The position numbers and the translations under genes were made by a program. A stretch of DNA of 64,000 nt from Callipepla californica brunnescens. Lineage: Eukaryota; Chordata; Aves; Galliformes; Odontophoridae. Below are positions 35,901 through 45,219 of this stretch, one piece after another. The notes under the pieces are model-generated. The model worked only from the letters and a program-made list of their open reading frames with translations, was not told where the DNA came from and did no database searches. Location of the stretch: assembly GCA_023055505.1 (NCBI GenBank), contig JALIRH010000004.1:11217368-11281367 (forward strand), given 5' to 3'. Positions within the stretch are counted from its first letter, which is position 1, and each line of letters starts with the position of its first letter.

Positions 35901-37796
35901 GTCAAGATGAAATGCTATGAAAGGATCCTGGAATACAGACATAGAGACAGGGTGAGAAGAACAACAAAAAGCAACACTTCGGGTGGTAGCAAAAGAAAGC
36001 CATTTCATCATGTCTTGGATTAAGTAGAAAGCGAACCAACTAACAGACTTGGCAGGATCTGATATTTCTGTCATAAACCTTACCGTTTTCTTCTCACTGT
36101 GAATAATCATTTGCAGCTGAAATTTCTGTATTAGTTTCTGTCAGTTTCCTATGAACACAGCTCACCATGAAACGTGGGCTTACTTCCACCTAACCTTAAA
36201 ATTTCACTGAATTATTAAAGACCACCCAGATCATACAGTTTAACCATAAATCCATCACCGCTGTGTCCACTAAAGCACGTCCCCTAGAGCCACATCTTTC
36301 TCTTTCACACTCTGCTGAGCCCCAAGATCTATCACCTTAACCACATACTCCTCTCTCTTCTGTCTTTAGCTTCTACCTTATTGCTCGCATACCCCATACC
36401 AGGAAATGAAAGACAGGCTACAGAGAGGGACAAAACAGTAGCACAAAAACAGAATCAGCTAGCTGAAAAATGAGGCAAGAAGGTCCAGACAGATGGTGGC
36501 AGCTCCTGGTGACCCACACCAAAAACCTCAAAACCTCTGCACTGCTCAAGCATGTTGCTAGGCGATCTCCAAAGTCCATGCTTCCACACCTCCCTGGACT
36601 AATCTTGTTTTCTTGGTTGGTGACTCCTGCTCCCACCTGGTTCCCCTCTGCATTACCAAAGAGTACCCCAGTAACCATCTTCTTCTTGCTTACTACTCTG
36701 AAGGCCTAGTTAGGGAAATCAGTTACTTTTATCGACTAATCGCAATGTCAACCATAGAGCCATTTGAGTTGGAAAGGGACCCTTAAAGGTCACCTGGTCC
36801 AACTCCCCTGCAATGAATGGGGACAATTACACTAGATCAGGAGCTCAGAGCTGTGTCTGGTTTGGCATAGCAACTAGCCAGCCAGGTGAAAAAACACTGC
36901 TGCTCCTTCATGCTTTTGTTAGATTCCACTTCACACGACAAATTCCCTCGGTGCGCACAGCAGCACGACATCTGCTTCCTACTTCAGCATTCCTCTCCAG
37001 GAGCCCACCTTAGCACACCCTTACAATTCTCCTGGTCTAGCGAGCGGCAACCCTGCCTGCAGCAGCGGGATTGGTCATCTTTAAAGTCCCTTCCAACCTG
37101 ATCCAGCCCGCGATTCCTCAGCCTGCGGTCCTCCCCTCTCCTGAACGGCACTGGGGTTCAAAACACGAGACGGTAAAGGGTTCAAAAGGCAGGCAGCGCA
37201 GCCCCGGGGTCAGCCGTGCTGCACCTCGGAGGCGGCAAGCTCAGGACCCGAGAACGGACGAGGGGCGGCAGGGGGAGGTGGCTGCGGGCAGGGCAGGGGA
37301 TGGCACCACGCGCTCAGACCAATGGCCACCAGCAGCGGGGAGCAAACCCCGGCGGGACGAGCTGCGCGGAGCCGAGGGACGGCCGCCGCGCTCCTTCCTT
37401 TTTCCTTCTGGCTATTCTCGTTTGTTTGTTTGCTCTCTCCCTCCCCCTCCCCCTTTTTTCTTTTTTTTTTCCTTCTTGCAGAACCCAGCGGCATTTCTTC
37501 GTCGGGCGCTGCTGAGCAGCGGGAGCCCCCGAAGCACCCCGCGTCCGCTCCCCATCGCAGCGGCGCTCCCGCCCCGTCCGTGCCCAGGCGCGGCCCCTCA
37601 CCGTGGCGTCCTGCCCGGCGTAGTGGCTGATGACGCGGGAGCCGCCCGGGTGCCGCCGGTGGAAGCGGCTGATGTCGTACACCTTCCTATCGATCACCAG
37701 CCAGCGCTCCTCCGCCGCCGGGCCCCTGCCGGTGCGCTGCGCGATCTCCTCCCAGGTAAATCGGCGCAGCTCCGGCCCGGCCCCGCGCTCCTCCAT
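29944..37796 (-). CDS. FADS1: FADS1, acyl-CoA delta-5 desaturase, 12 coding exons, 441 aa
   Basis: A complete spliced frame of 1326 nt ending in TAA. The cytochrome b5 domain has HPGG at 49-52. The desaturase domain has HDFGH at 176-180, HFQHH at 213-217 and QIEHH at 379-383. Typical FADS1 blocks are [44 protein letters not shown] at 276-279, [19 protein letters not shown] and [14 protein letters not shown]. In vertebrates FADS1 makes arachidonoyl- and EPA-CoA from their 20:3 and 20:4 precursors in the ER, taking electrons through its own cytochrome b5 domain. The ATG at 37796 is the first in frame, with G at -3 and +4. The gene is head-to-head with FADS2, as in mammals. CR1 fragments lie in introns 1, 4 and 7. 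Exon 5 of 129 nt separates it from FADS2. Confidence 0.96.
30394..30519 (-). CDS. FADS1: FADS1 exon 11
   Basis: 126 nt, completing H383 and encoding 384-424: [20 protein letters not shown], then [14 protein letters not shown] and TAFADIV. GTATGT donor, phase 2. Confidence 0.97.
30944..31023 (-). CDS. FADS1: FADS1 exon 10: start of histidine box III
   Basis: 80 nt, residues 357-382 plus two bases of H383: [20 protein letters not shown], then NFQIEH. GTGAGT donor. Confidence 0.97.
31616..31712 (-). CDS. FADS1: FADS1 exon 9
   Basis: 97 nt, residues 325-356: [20 protein letters not shown], then [18 protein letters not shown] donor. Confidence 0.97.
32050..32147 (-). CDS. FADS1: FADS1 exon 8
   Basis: 98 nt, residues 292-323 plus two bases: [20 protein letters not shown], then [12 protein letters not shown]. 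It is a membrane segment. The donor is GTATCG, weaker than the others but in the conserved place. Confidence 0.95.
32195..32610 (-). mobile_element. CR1 LINE reverse transcriptase fragment in FADS1 intron 7
   Basis: The minus strand contains the same reverse-transcriptase block seen near 19.6 kb (the [16 protein letters not shown] region around 32240-32300) and the CR1 ORF2 sequence upstream of it. It has broken frames and no 3' tail. It is in the same sense as FADS1 and starts about 50 nt from the exon 8 acceptor. Confidence 0.8.
32819..32895 (-). CDS. FADS1: FADS1 exon 7
   Basis: 77 nt, codons 266-291: [20 protein letters not shown], then QRKQWV. GTAAGT donor. Confidence 0.96.
33019..33079 (-). 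CDS. FADS1: FADS1 exon 6
   Basis: 61 nt, residues 246-265 plus one base: [23 protein letters not shown] acceptor, GTGAGT donor, phase 1. Confidence 0.97.
33815..33943 (-). CDS. FADS1: FADS1 exon 5: histidine box II
   Basis: 129 nt, residues 203-245: [19 protein letters not shown], then [26 protein letters not shown] donor. The 3' splice site just upstream is at the end of a CR1 insertion (see findings). Confidence 0.97.
33951..34290 (-). mobile_element. CR1 LINE 3' fragment abutting FADS1 exon 5
   Basis: AGAGAATCATTGAGGTTGGA, then AAAGACCACTAAGATCACCA, CATCCCTGGGCAGTCTGTTC and TTCTGAGAAGAAATG. This is CR1 3' sequence in reverse, in the sense of FADS1, whose 3' end stops about 8 nt from the exon 5 acceptor. 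Confidence 0.93.
34415..34516 (-). CDS. FADS1: FADS1 exon 4: histidine box I
   Basis: 102 nt, residues 169-202: [20 protein letters not shown], then [20 protein letters not shown] donor. Confidence 0.97.
35310..35507 (-). CDS. FADS1: FADS1 exon 3: first transmembrane hairpin
   Basis: 198 nt, residues 103-168. [20 protein letters not shown] precedes the hydrophobic spans [20 protein letters not shown] and [17 protein letters not shown] donor. Confidence 0.97.
35817..35927 (-). CDS. FADS1: FADS1 exon 2
   Basis: 111 nt, residues 66-102: [20 protein letters not shown], then [20 protein letters not shown] acceptor, GTAAGT donor. Confidence 0.97.
36212..36345 (-). mobile_element. Old CR1 LINE fragment in FADS1 intron 1
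   Basis: AAAGACCACCCAGATCATAC, then CACGTCCCCTAGAGCCACAT. It is a diverged reverse CR1 3' region without a clear tail. Confidence 0.6.
36751..36860 (-). mobile_element. CR1 LINE 3' end fragment in FADS1 intron 1
   Basis: CCATTTGAGTTGGAAAGGGA, then CACCTGGTCCAACTCCCCTG. Reverse orientation. Confidence 0.85.
37066..37115 (+). mobile_element. Short CR1 LINE 3' end fragment
   Basis: GCGGGATTGGTCATCTTTAA, then GTCCCTTCCAACCTGATCC. It is at the edge of the FADS1 CpG island. Confidence 0.6.
37395..37480. repeat. Pyrimidine-rich tract in FADS1 intron 1
   Basis: Mostly C and T on the plus strand, including CCCCCTTTTTTC, just inside the intron after exon 1. Confidence 0.75.
37602..37796 (-). CDS. 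FADS1: FADS1 exon 1: cytochrome b5 domain
   Basis: 195 nt, residues 1-65, [10 protein letters not shown] to SHYAGQDAT, with FTWEEI and HPGG. GTGAGG donor, phase 0. It lies inside a CpG island. Confidence 0.96.
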
Positions 37797-38273
37797 GGCT
37801 CTCCCCGCCGCCCGCCCGAGTCCCCCCGCCGCGCTCGGTCTCAACCTCCTGTTGAGAGCCGCCCCGCTAGCCCGCCCCTCATTGGCTCCCCGCGCCGCAA
37901 GGCCCCGCCCCGCCGCTCCGGAGCTCAACGCCCATTGGTTGTCTATGCCTCGCGCCCGCCCCCTCGAGGCCGTGCCGGGCCGCCGGGCGTCGCGGGGCGT
38001 GAGGAGAGCCGAGCCCCGCGGCGTGCCCGGCTCCGCGGGGTGTGCCCGAATCCTGCCGAAACAAAGCGAGATCCGCCCGTGCGGGGACGCGCACGCATCA
38101 CGACGAGCGCCCCACGCCCTTCTCCCGGTCCCCGGTTTCCTTTGTCTCTTCCCGCGCCGCCCGCTCTGACCCAGTTACCGCAGCCGCCGTTGGCTGTAGC
38201 CATGGGAACCGAGCACCGCACCGGGGCTGCCCGGCTCGGGATGACCCTCTGCCCGCACCAACCGCGGATTCAA

Positions 38274-38338
38274 CCCCTTTTTTTCCCCTTTTTTTTTTTT
38301 TTTCCCCCTTTTTTTTTTTTTTTTCCTCCTTCCTCTAG
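38274..38338. repeat. Homopyrimidine tract upstream of FADS1
   Basis: Alternating C4-5 and T14-18 blocks on the plus strand, nearly mirror symmetric. This is a candidate triplex-forming sequence about 480 nt before the FADS1 ATG. Confidence 0.9.
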
Positions 38339-40106
38339 CTGGCAACCTACGGATTTCCCCATTCCAATTACCCTCAATTAACTGGTTACCTCTGAAGCTT
38401 TTCCGGACGCCAAATCTGTGCCTCCGATTCGGGCATGGCCGCAGTCCCACCAGTCACCGCAGCAGCGTGTCCTCCTGCCCTGCCACAGCCGGGATCTCCG
38501 TGGGCCTCCCACGGGAGAGAATGAAGTCTTTGTCACAAGGACTGCAAGGGAAAACCAGCTGTTGTTACACGCTTAGCAGCATCCCGCATCCAGCTGGGAC
38601 CGTCTGCATGAATAGAGTCAGTTTTCTTTGAATGGCTTTAGGTGATTACCTAGAAAAAATGCAGAGCACACACTGGGACTGGCAACGCGGAGAAACAGAG
38701 GAGGGGGACTGAAAGGGCTGCAGACCTTCCTGAAGCAGAAGACGGTGATTTGGGATAACTGAGGGATGGGTGGGGTCTGAACTTGCAGGGAAGTCCTGCT
38801 AACAGAGTCAGTTCTTGTCTGCAGCTCGCCCTGAGCAAAGCCCAAGGTGCAGAGTGCGTGGCAGCGCGGTGCCAGCAGTGAGGCTGAGAACAGGGCCAGG
38901 GAGTCAGAGGAGAGGACAGCAGGGTCAGGAGCAGCTCCTCCGGACAGAACGAAATGCGGAAGAGTTACATGATGCAGGCTGCTGCCAATGCAGTTCCAGC
39001 AGCTGCTCTGCTGGAGGAAAGCACCATATTTAGCAACATTTCCCTTGCAGGGAAGAGCTGGAAACTCGGGAGTTTCAGCTCCCTGTGTTCCAGCTCTCTG
39101 CAACACTGCTCACCAGCTGCAGCATCACTGGGATTGAGCTGCGAGAGCCAAATGGTTTGGGCTGGGAAAGTTAGTGTTGTACCTGGACCTCTTTGTTTGG
39201 GTTACTGAGAGCTTAATGACACTAACAATTAGTTCTTGGGTTTGCTTATAAACAGCATTTCTTCAATCCACATTAGCTGCATGGAGTGTTTGCTCTGGTA
39301 CTCTGCCCTAAAAGCTAACTGTTAAAAATTAGAGGTGACAGTTATACCTGGCAGAGGGAAACAATGAGTATAAGACATGGGGACTACTAGTGGAAGACTG
39401 ATTTGGAAGGAGCTTTCAAACTTGCCAGAAAAAGCAACCAAAAAATCAGTATAAGATTCTTATAAGGAGAGCCAAGATTAAAAAAAAGAGTGCCCTACAG
39501 AATATGTAAATTAAGGTTGGTAACTGAGCTAGTAAGGTGCTAATTGTTTGGTTTTTTCAAAGAGAAATCTGAAGAAAGAGGAAATGCAAGAACCCACTGA
39601 TTTCCTGGTGCAGATAACAGCAGAATATCTTCATTCTAAATTACTGCAAATGAGATCACACTGATAGGGCAGTGTTAGAACAGAACTTTTATCTCCATAA
39701 CCTCACCCCAATGAGCATTTGCGACGTCTGCTGCTTCCTGTACTTATTAAGTGCTATTATACAGCCTGCCTCCTTGGCATCCAGACCTGACAATCCCCCA
39801 CAGCCAAACCAAGATCCTCTGCAGAGGGTGGAATTGGTGCCAGTAACAGCTCTGTAATGGGGGGGTTTGGACTTTTTTTGTTTGCCCTGTCAAGTCAGTC
39901 AGCTCTTTGACACTGTCCTATGACTTGAAAAAGTGTCACCAACTCTATTCAGAAAGTTGGGATACATCAAAGGAAAAATTCATTATATTTCTTTTTCTAC
40001 CCTAAAAGAAAAAAAAACTGCAGGTAGACATTAAGCAACAGCGGGAACTTTCTGTGGGAGATCAAGGGGCATTCCTTGCACTTCCAAAGGATGCATTCCA
40101 TGGCCA

Positions 40107-40190
40107 TAGGATCACAGAATATCCCATTTTGGAAGGCACCCACAAGGACCATGGAGCCCAGCTCCTGGCTCCACACAGAATCGCTGTTCA
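40107..40190 (-). mobile_element. Short CR1 LINE 3' end fragment
   Basis: ATAGGATCACAGAATATCCC, then TTTTGGAAGGCACCCACAAG. Reverse orientation. Confidence 0.75.
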
Positions 40191-40486
40191 TCCTTTAGCT
40201 CCCACATCCCCCAAGTCCATTCAGATGTAACCAAACCTCCAAGCTGACAAATGTATTTAAGCAAGCAATGTTTTGTCCAGTTAGAAATGTCAAGGACCCA
40301 GATGGCAACAAAATGGCTCTGCTGGAACTGATTTTGAAATGTAGCAGGATGGATGGTGGTTAGAGACTGTGACATTTGGTATGAAACTAGCTCCCTCCTT
40401 TCTGTTATTTAGTCATTTCATATTTTAACACCTAAGGGCCTGGCGCATGGCCTGACTGGCAAGTTGCTGTGTAAATAGCTGTTTTA

Positions 40487-40538
40487 AAAGACCCTCGTGG
40501 GTCCCTTCCAGTTCAGGATATTCTATGATTCTATGAAC
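40487..40538 (+). mobile_element. Short CR1 LINE 3' end fragment
   Basis: CTCGTGGGTCCCTTCCAGTT, then ATATTCTATGATTCTATGAA. It faces away from the fragment at 40107-40190. Confidence 0.85.
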
Positions 40539-43422
40539 ACACCAACGTATGAGAGAAAAGATAGAGTATGGACAGTTGCTGTTGACAGAAAAGAAGGCAA
40601 TCACGATGCAGAGGTAATCAGATGTGTGAGTAAGGACATTTACACTCAAAACTGGGGACACATTCTTCAAGAAACAGTATTGCTGGCAAGCCAACCTTCT
40701 TGAGAGCTTCGTGTTGACACACGAATGATGGGCAGAGTAGCTGAAGATGATTAAATCACTTTGAAAATGGAATCACTGTCCTGCAGCTATTTTCCATGTA
40801 AAAGGGAGGTTGATGCGTACCGCTGTAGCCTGGTATTCCAGTTTAAACACTTCTATGCACTGGTGCCAGGGGAGGTGCTGCTGCATGCCACTGCCAGGAA
40901 GCGCTGGTGGGACAACACCGAAATCATCCTCCAGGTACTCCATTCCTAAAGGCGTATTTTCAGAATCTGATCTTGCCAGCCTCTAGATTATACTCTACAA
41001 AGGGACAAGAAAACTAACACCAAAATTTTCTAGTTTTTTTGTTCAGTTTTGCTTCCTCGGAAACTGTTTCCTTAGCATCACCAAATTCCATTTCTCTCTC
41101 CCCATTCCATGCCAACCCAGCAAGATGGCCTTCACTTACTCATTATCTTATGTATCTCTGTACTGCTCAAGGGAGCAGACATACCCCTTCAATACGTTCC
41201 TCCTATAAAAACTCCCTTGCTCTACGCTTCTTTGCATCCCTTTTCCACTTCCTGATGTGTTTCTCACCACTCTCCTGACTCTCTCATTAAACTTGGGGCC
41301 TTTGTGTCCATTACACAAGCTCTTTGTGCTGCTAAAGCCACGCCACACAACAAATGCAGCCTTTCACCTAGTTGGCCACAACACCAAGTCTGTTCTCTTC
41401 CCATTGCCCCGGCTAGTTTTGTGGCCCAGGAGCCAAACAAAACCTAGAACAAGTGCCACAGGGAGCCTTGCCAGCATTACAGCCTGTGCTACAGAAAGAT
41501 GATAGCACTGTTGTTGGGTGGTTTTTTTGTTTGGTCTGTTTTTTTACAGGAACCTTTCAATGGCCTGCTGTTACATGATTACACGATTATCTAAGTGAAA
41601 TATCTAGAACATCAAATGACAAGTAGCATTAAATACTTCCTATCAATGTACATCTAAAAGATTCAGTGGCAGATTTCACTTCTTACCAATTGATTCTTCT
41701 TTCTTTCAGTTTATTTCCACCAGTTTACACTGATACATTTATTTCATTAACCCAGTGTCCTGATGGACTATGACCATCAGTCCATACTGCGAATTACAAA
41801 CTATCTGTGTCTTTATCTCTACAAGGTCAAAAGAAATCATGACTTGGAATCTGCTCTTGGACATGGAGGATAGAACCTTGAATTAGGGCGCTGAAAAAGC
41901 AAAAATATTTCATGAGTCTGCAAATCTAAATTCCTTTCAAAATACCTGGCATTGTAACAGATCCCCTCTATTTTCTTTCTTACTGTAAAACATCCTTAGT
42001 GAAGCATAAAGAAATGCATCCTAGGATAATTAACTGCAGGTGGAAAAAAAGAAAAAAGACTATAAAAAATAATATTTACATGCACTAAAAAAGCAATTTT
42101 CAAATTGAGGTCTGTAGACCTCTCAGTGTTCATGGACTTGAGTGTTCAAGAAGGATAGCCCAAAAATTCACATTCACTAAACGTGGATCTCTCACTGGGA
42201 AACTCTTAAGGCATGAGAGATCAAAGCAGCAAACTATTGCCATATGGAACTAGTCAATATAGATTTGGCCGACAGCCTGATTTCCCTTAGGATTTCTTTC
42301 CACACATGCAGTCCTCCAAGCTGAGGCCCAGTGGCCAACATAAGCCAAGCTTTGGTGTGAGTTCTGTAACGCTGTTTAGCAAACAGAACTTGTAGCAGTC
42401 TCACTTTCACAGTTGGAGCCTGTGCTTCCCAGACCTAGCCTGAAAATTCAGACAAATCTGTAGTGAAATTACACTATAGTTGTAAGCAGGAACTCAGAAT
42501 ATCAGTGAGCACATCTAGCAACAAAATCAAAGTAAGAAGAGAATAGAGGTGACTCAGAGCTGCACCTCAATAAACATTCTGGCATCTTACCAACTGCATC
42601 TCTTCCTACCTGTCTTCTTCAATTGAGTCCTTATACAAAGATATGACCAGAAAACACCAGAAAGAGCAACATTTGAGAGTGCACCTGTGCAAGGTCACCA
42701 AGCTGGAGCACCTCCATGGCAGCCTCAGCTACACAATGCTGAGAGCACAGAGAGCACAGTCTTAGTTAGAGCTATGGAGATCAAAGCATCCCATCTGCTC
42801 CTCAGCATCGCCAGTGCAATTAAACTCCTGACGTTCCCAGAACACAGCACAGAGGTTACAATGGTAAATTTTCCCACATGACACGCAGCAAGCTTCAGGT
42901 CCACTTTAACGCCCTGTTACACCACCAGTGCCCTGCTGACATCTGTTATTACTGTCCTTGTCAGAGGTCTATTTTGAACTGAACTAAATAAAGCTGGCGT
43001 GTCTTGGGAAAACATTCCTTTCATTTCTGACTTCCATCATCCCATGCTGCAGGAAGGACTGTTTAACGGTCCAAAGCCCTCATGCAGCAGCAAGAGCAGG
43101 CAGAAACAGAAGACTTTAGGATGCCTTGGCACGAGAATGGCACCAGGTGGTTCTCACTGGCATGGAAGCTTTGCATGTTTCTTCACTTTGCCTTCCGTTC
43201 CTATAGCCTATGTATGGTGTGTGGGTGGAGAAAGGGAGGGGAGCAATGGCTTTTTTGAACATCCATTCTTTGTTCTCAGCTCCTCCAAGCCAATGGCAAC
43301 AGAAAAACAAACAAAACAAAAAAACAGAGCCTGAAGTAGGGCTGGGTCTGGCCAGGAGCACAACAGGAGCTGCAGATACTGCTTGGCTTCCCTAAAGAAG
43401 GTCATTCCCTATTTGTACATAG

Positions 43423-43640
43423 CAGAATCACAGAACAATTAATGTTGGAAAAGGTGCTTAAGATCACCAAGTCCAACCCCCACCATGTCCGCTGACCATG
43501 TCCCTCACTGCCACATCCACAAGGTTCCAATCACCTCCAGTGATTCTAACCACTTACACCCCTGGGCAGCCTGTGCCAGTGCATCACCACTCTTTCTGAG
43601 AAGAAATGCTTCCGAATATCCAACCTGAGCTCCCTCCTTC
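43423..43640 (-). mobile_element. CR1 LINE 3' fragment
   Basis: AGAATCACAGAACAATTAAT, then GATCACCAAGTCCAACCCCC, CCCTGGGCAGCCTGTGCCAG and TTCTGAGAAGAAATGCTTCC. Reverse orientation. Confidence 0.93.
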
Positions 43641-44325
43641 AGAAATGACATGCAATAGATGGCTAGAGAGTAAGGAAACACTGTGAACCAAAGTGTTTGA
43701 TGGTCACCTATAGGGGTTCCTTCCCCTGCTTTTGCAGACCAGGTCAGAGAACATGGTCTGAGCTACAAACCCAGCATTATTCCTCACCAAATATTTGGTC
43801 AGACAGCAGAAAAACACCCACGTGTCACACATCAAGGGGGGCAATCTGCACCTTAAAGAATTAGAGTGTGAAGCTCACTTAGAATCTGTCAGAGATCGAA
43901 GGAAGGAAAAGTGTGCCTTTTCCTCCTTAATGCAAAGAGTCACAGGGGAAGATGCCTATTGCCAAGATCGCCATAGATCATTACTGCCTTGCCCAGAAAA
44001 GCAGCTATAGGTACCCTCAGGCGTGGGATAGACACCAGTGAAAATGCTGTTCCATTGGTTTTGCCCTTGCACCTCAACACCTTGTGCAATATCCTGGCAA
44101 GGATTATGTGATTACAAAGTGCCCCATGGCAAAGAAAAAAATGGTACTATCCCACTGCTTAGCAAAAATGTTGCCCTAAGCAGGAGGTTGCCTTGTAAGT
44201 GGCACCAACCACTCCTGCTACAGAGGGGCAGCTTAGACTGCAGCTTGACACGCACAGAGAAAAACAACGTGCGTTTTGGGCAGAAGAGCGAAACGTGTTT
44301 CCTAAGTTAAGAAGGGTGGTGGTAA

Positions 44326-44485
44326 ATGTGGAGGAAACAAAAAGAGGAAGAAGAAAGGGGACGAGTAAAAAAAGAAGAGGGAAAAAAAAAAAAAAAAAGA
44401 AAAAAAATCCGGGAATAAAACAAAAAAGAAAGGAGAAAAAATAGAAAGAAAAAAAAAAAAAAAGGAGAAAAAAGAAAAAGGTTTT
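44326..44485. repeat. Homopurine tract upstream of FADS2
   Basis: About 160 nt of almost pure A and G on the plus strand, with A runs of up to 16. It ends where the FADS2 CpG island starts. Confidence 0.9.
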
Positions 44486-44722
44486 AGAAGCAGGAGCCGG
44501 AATCCTGGCGCAGAAGCCAAAAGCAGGCGTGGGAGGGGAGGAGAGGGGCTCCCCCCCGTGCCGTTGGGGCGCGGGTTCGCGGCCCGGCCTGGCCGGCCGC
44601 CGGCTGCTCCCTTCGCAAGATCGCGCGGGGCCAATGGCAGCGCCCAGCTCTGCGGCGGGAGGGCCGGGATTGGTGCAGGGGCTCTGCTGATCCCCGTGGA
44701 AGCCTCACCGGTACTGAATGGA

Positions 44723-44756
44723 GGGGGATGCTGGGGAGGCGGGGGGGGGGAATGGG
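44723..44756 (+). promoter_or_regulatory. Putative G-quadruplex in FADS2 promoter
   Basis: Four or more G runs: GGGGG, GGGG, a ten-G run, then GGG, separated by loops of 3-5 nt on the FADS2 sense strand, about 260 nt before the ATG. Confidence 0.6.
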
Positions 44757-45012
44757 CCGAGCTTGCCTCAAAACGGAGCTATGTGCGAGGAGAAAGTACA
44801 TCAGTGCGGGAAAACGTAGCCTAGGGGGCACTTCGGAGCCAACGACGGAGCTGTCGGAGCCGGGCAGCGAGAGACAAAGAGAAGGGAGGACATGAGCAGA
44901 GGAAGCGGGGGAGAGCCGGGGATCAGCTGAGCTAAATCGGGCACGGGAAGCTCGTCCGTCCCGCACAGCCTCGAGCCTCGCGTATCGAGAGGACAAAGCG
45001 TCGGCCGGCCCC

Positions 45013-45219
45013 ATGGGGAAGGGCGGCGAGAAAGGAGAGGAGTCCGAGGAGTGCAAGCCGCAGATCCGCTCCTACACCTGGGAGGAGATCCAGAAGCACA
45101 ACCTGAGGACGGACAGGTGGCTGGTGATAGAGCGGAAGGTGTACAATGTCACCCAGTGGGCGCACAGGCACCCGGGCGGCCAGCGGGTCATCGGCCACTG
45201 CGCCGGCGAGGATGCCACG
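45013..45219 (+). CDS. FADS2: FADS2 exon 1: cytochrome b5 domain
   Basis: 207 nt, residues 1-69, from [13 protein letters not shown] to GHCAGEDAT, with YTWEEI and HPGG. GTAAGG donor, phase 0. Confidence 0.97.

Larger units (their letters stand above)
37190..38260. promoter_or_regulatory. FADS1: CpG island and promoter of FADS1
   Basis: GC-rich, CpG-dense sequence covering FADS1 exon 1 and about 460 nt upstream of the ATG. On the FADS1 strand CCAAT boxes lie at 37881-37885 and 37934-37938, about 85 and 138 nt before the ATG. No TATA box was seen. The long open frames across this island on both strands (one of 436 codons on the plus strand) reflect base composition, not genes. Confidence 0.8.
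37797..45012. other. FADS1/FADS2 head-to-head intergenic region
   Basis: 7.2 kb between the two start codons, with the two CpG islands at its ends, homopurine/homopyrimidine tracts next to each, and a few CR1 pieces in between. In mammals the matching region carries SREBP and PPAR control of both genes. I could not identify a convincing sterol response element by eye. No coding gene was recognised. Confidence 0.7.

Noticed and set aside
37314..37928. Reading FADS1 exon 1 as one uninterrupted 204-codon gene
   Set aside because: The frame runs through the GTGAGG donor into intron 1 and starts upstream without an ATG. Family exon structure gives 37602-37796.
37071..38381. 436-codon plus-strand open frame across the FADS1 CpG island
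   Set aside because: It is antisense to FADS1 exon 1, rich in P/R/A/S and ends in phenylalanine runs from poly-T. High GC lowers stop frequency, so it is a composition artefact.
44484..45056. 190-codon minus-strand open frame at the FADS2 start
   Set aside because: It lies antisense to the FADS2 5' region and promoter, with low-complexity composition and no recognised domain.
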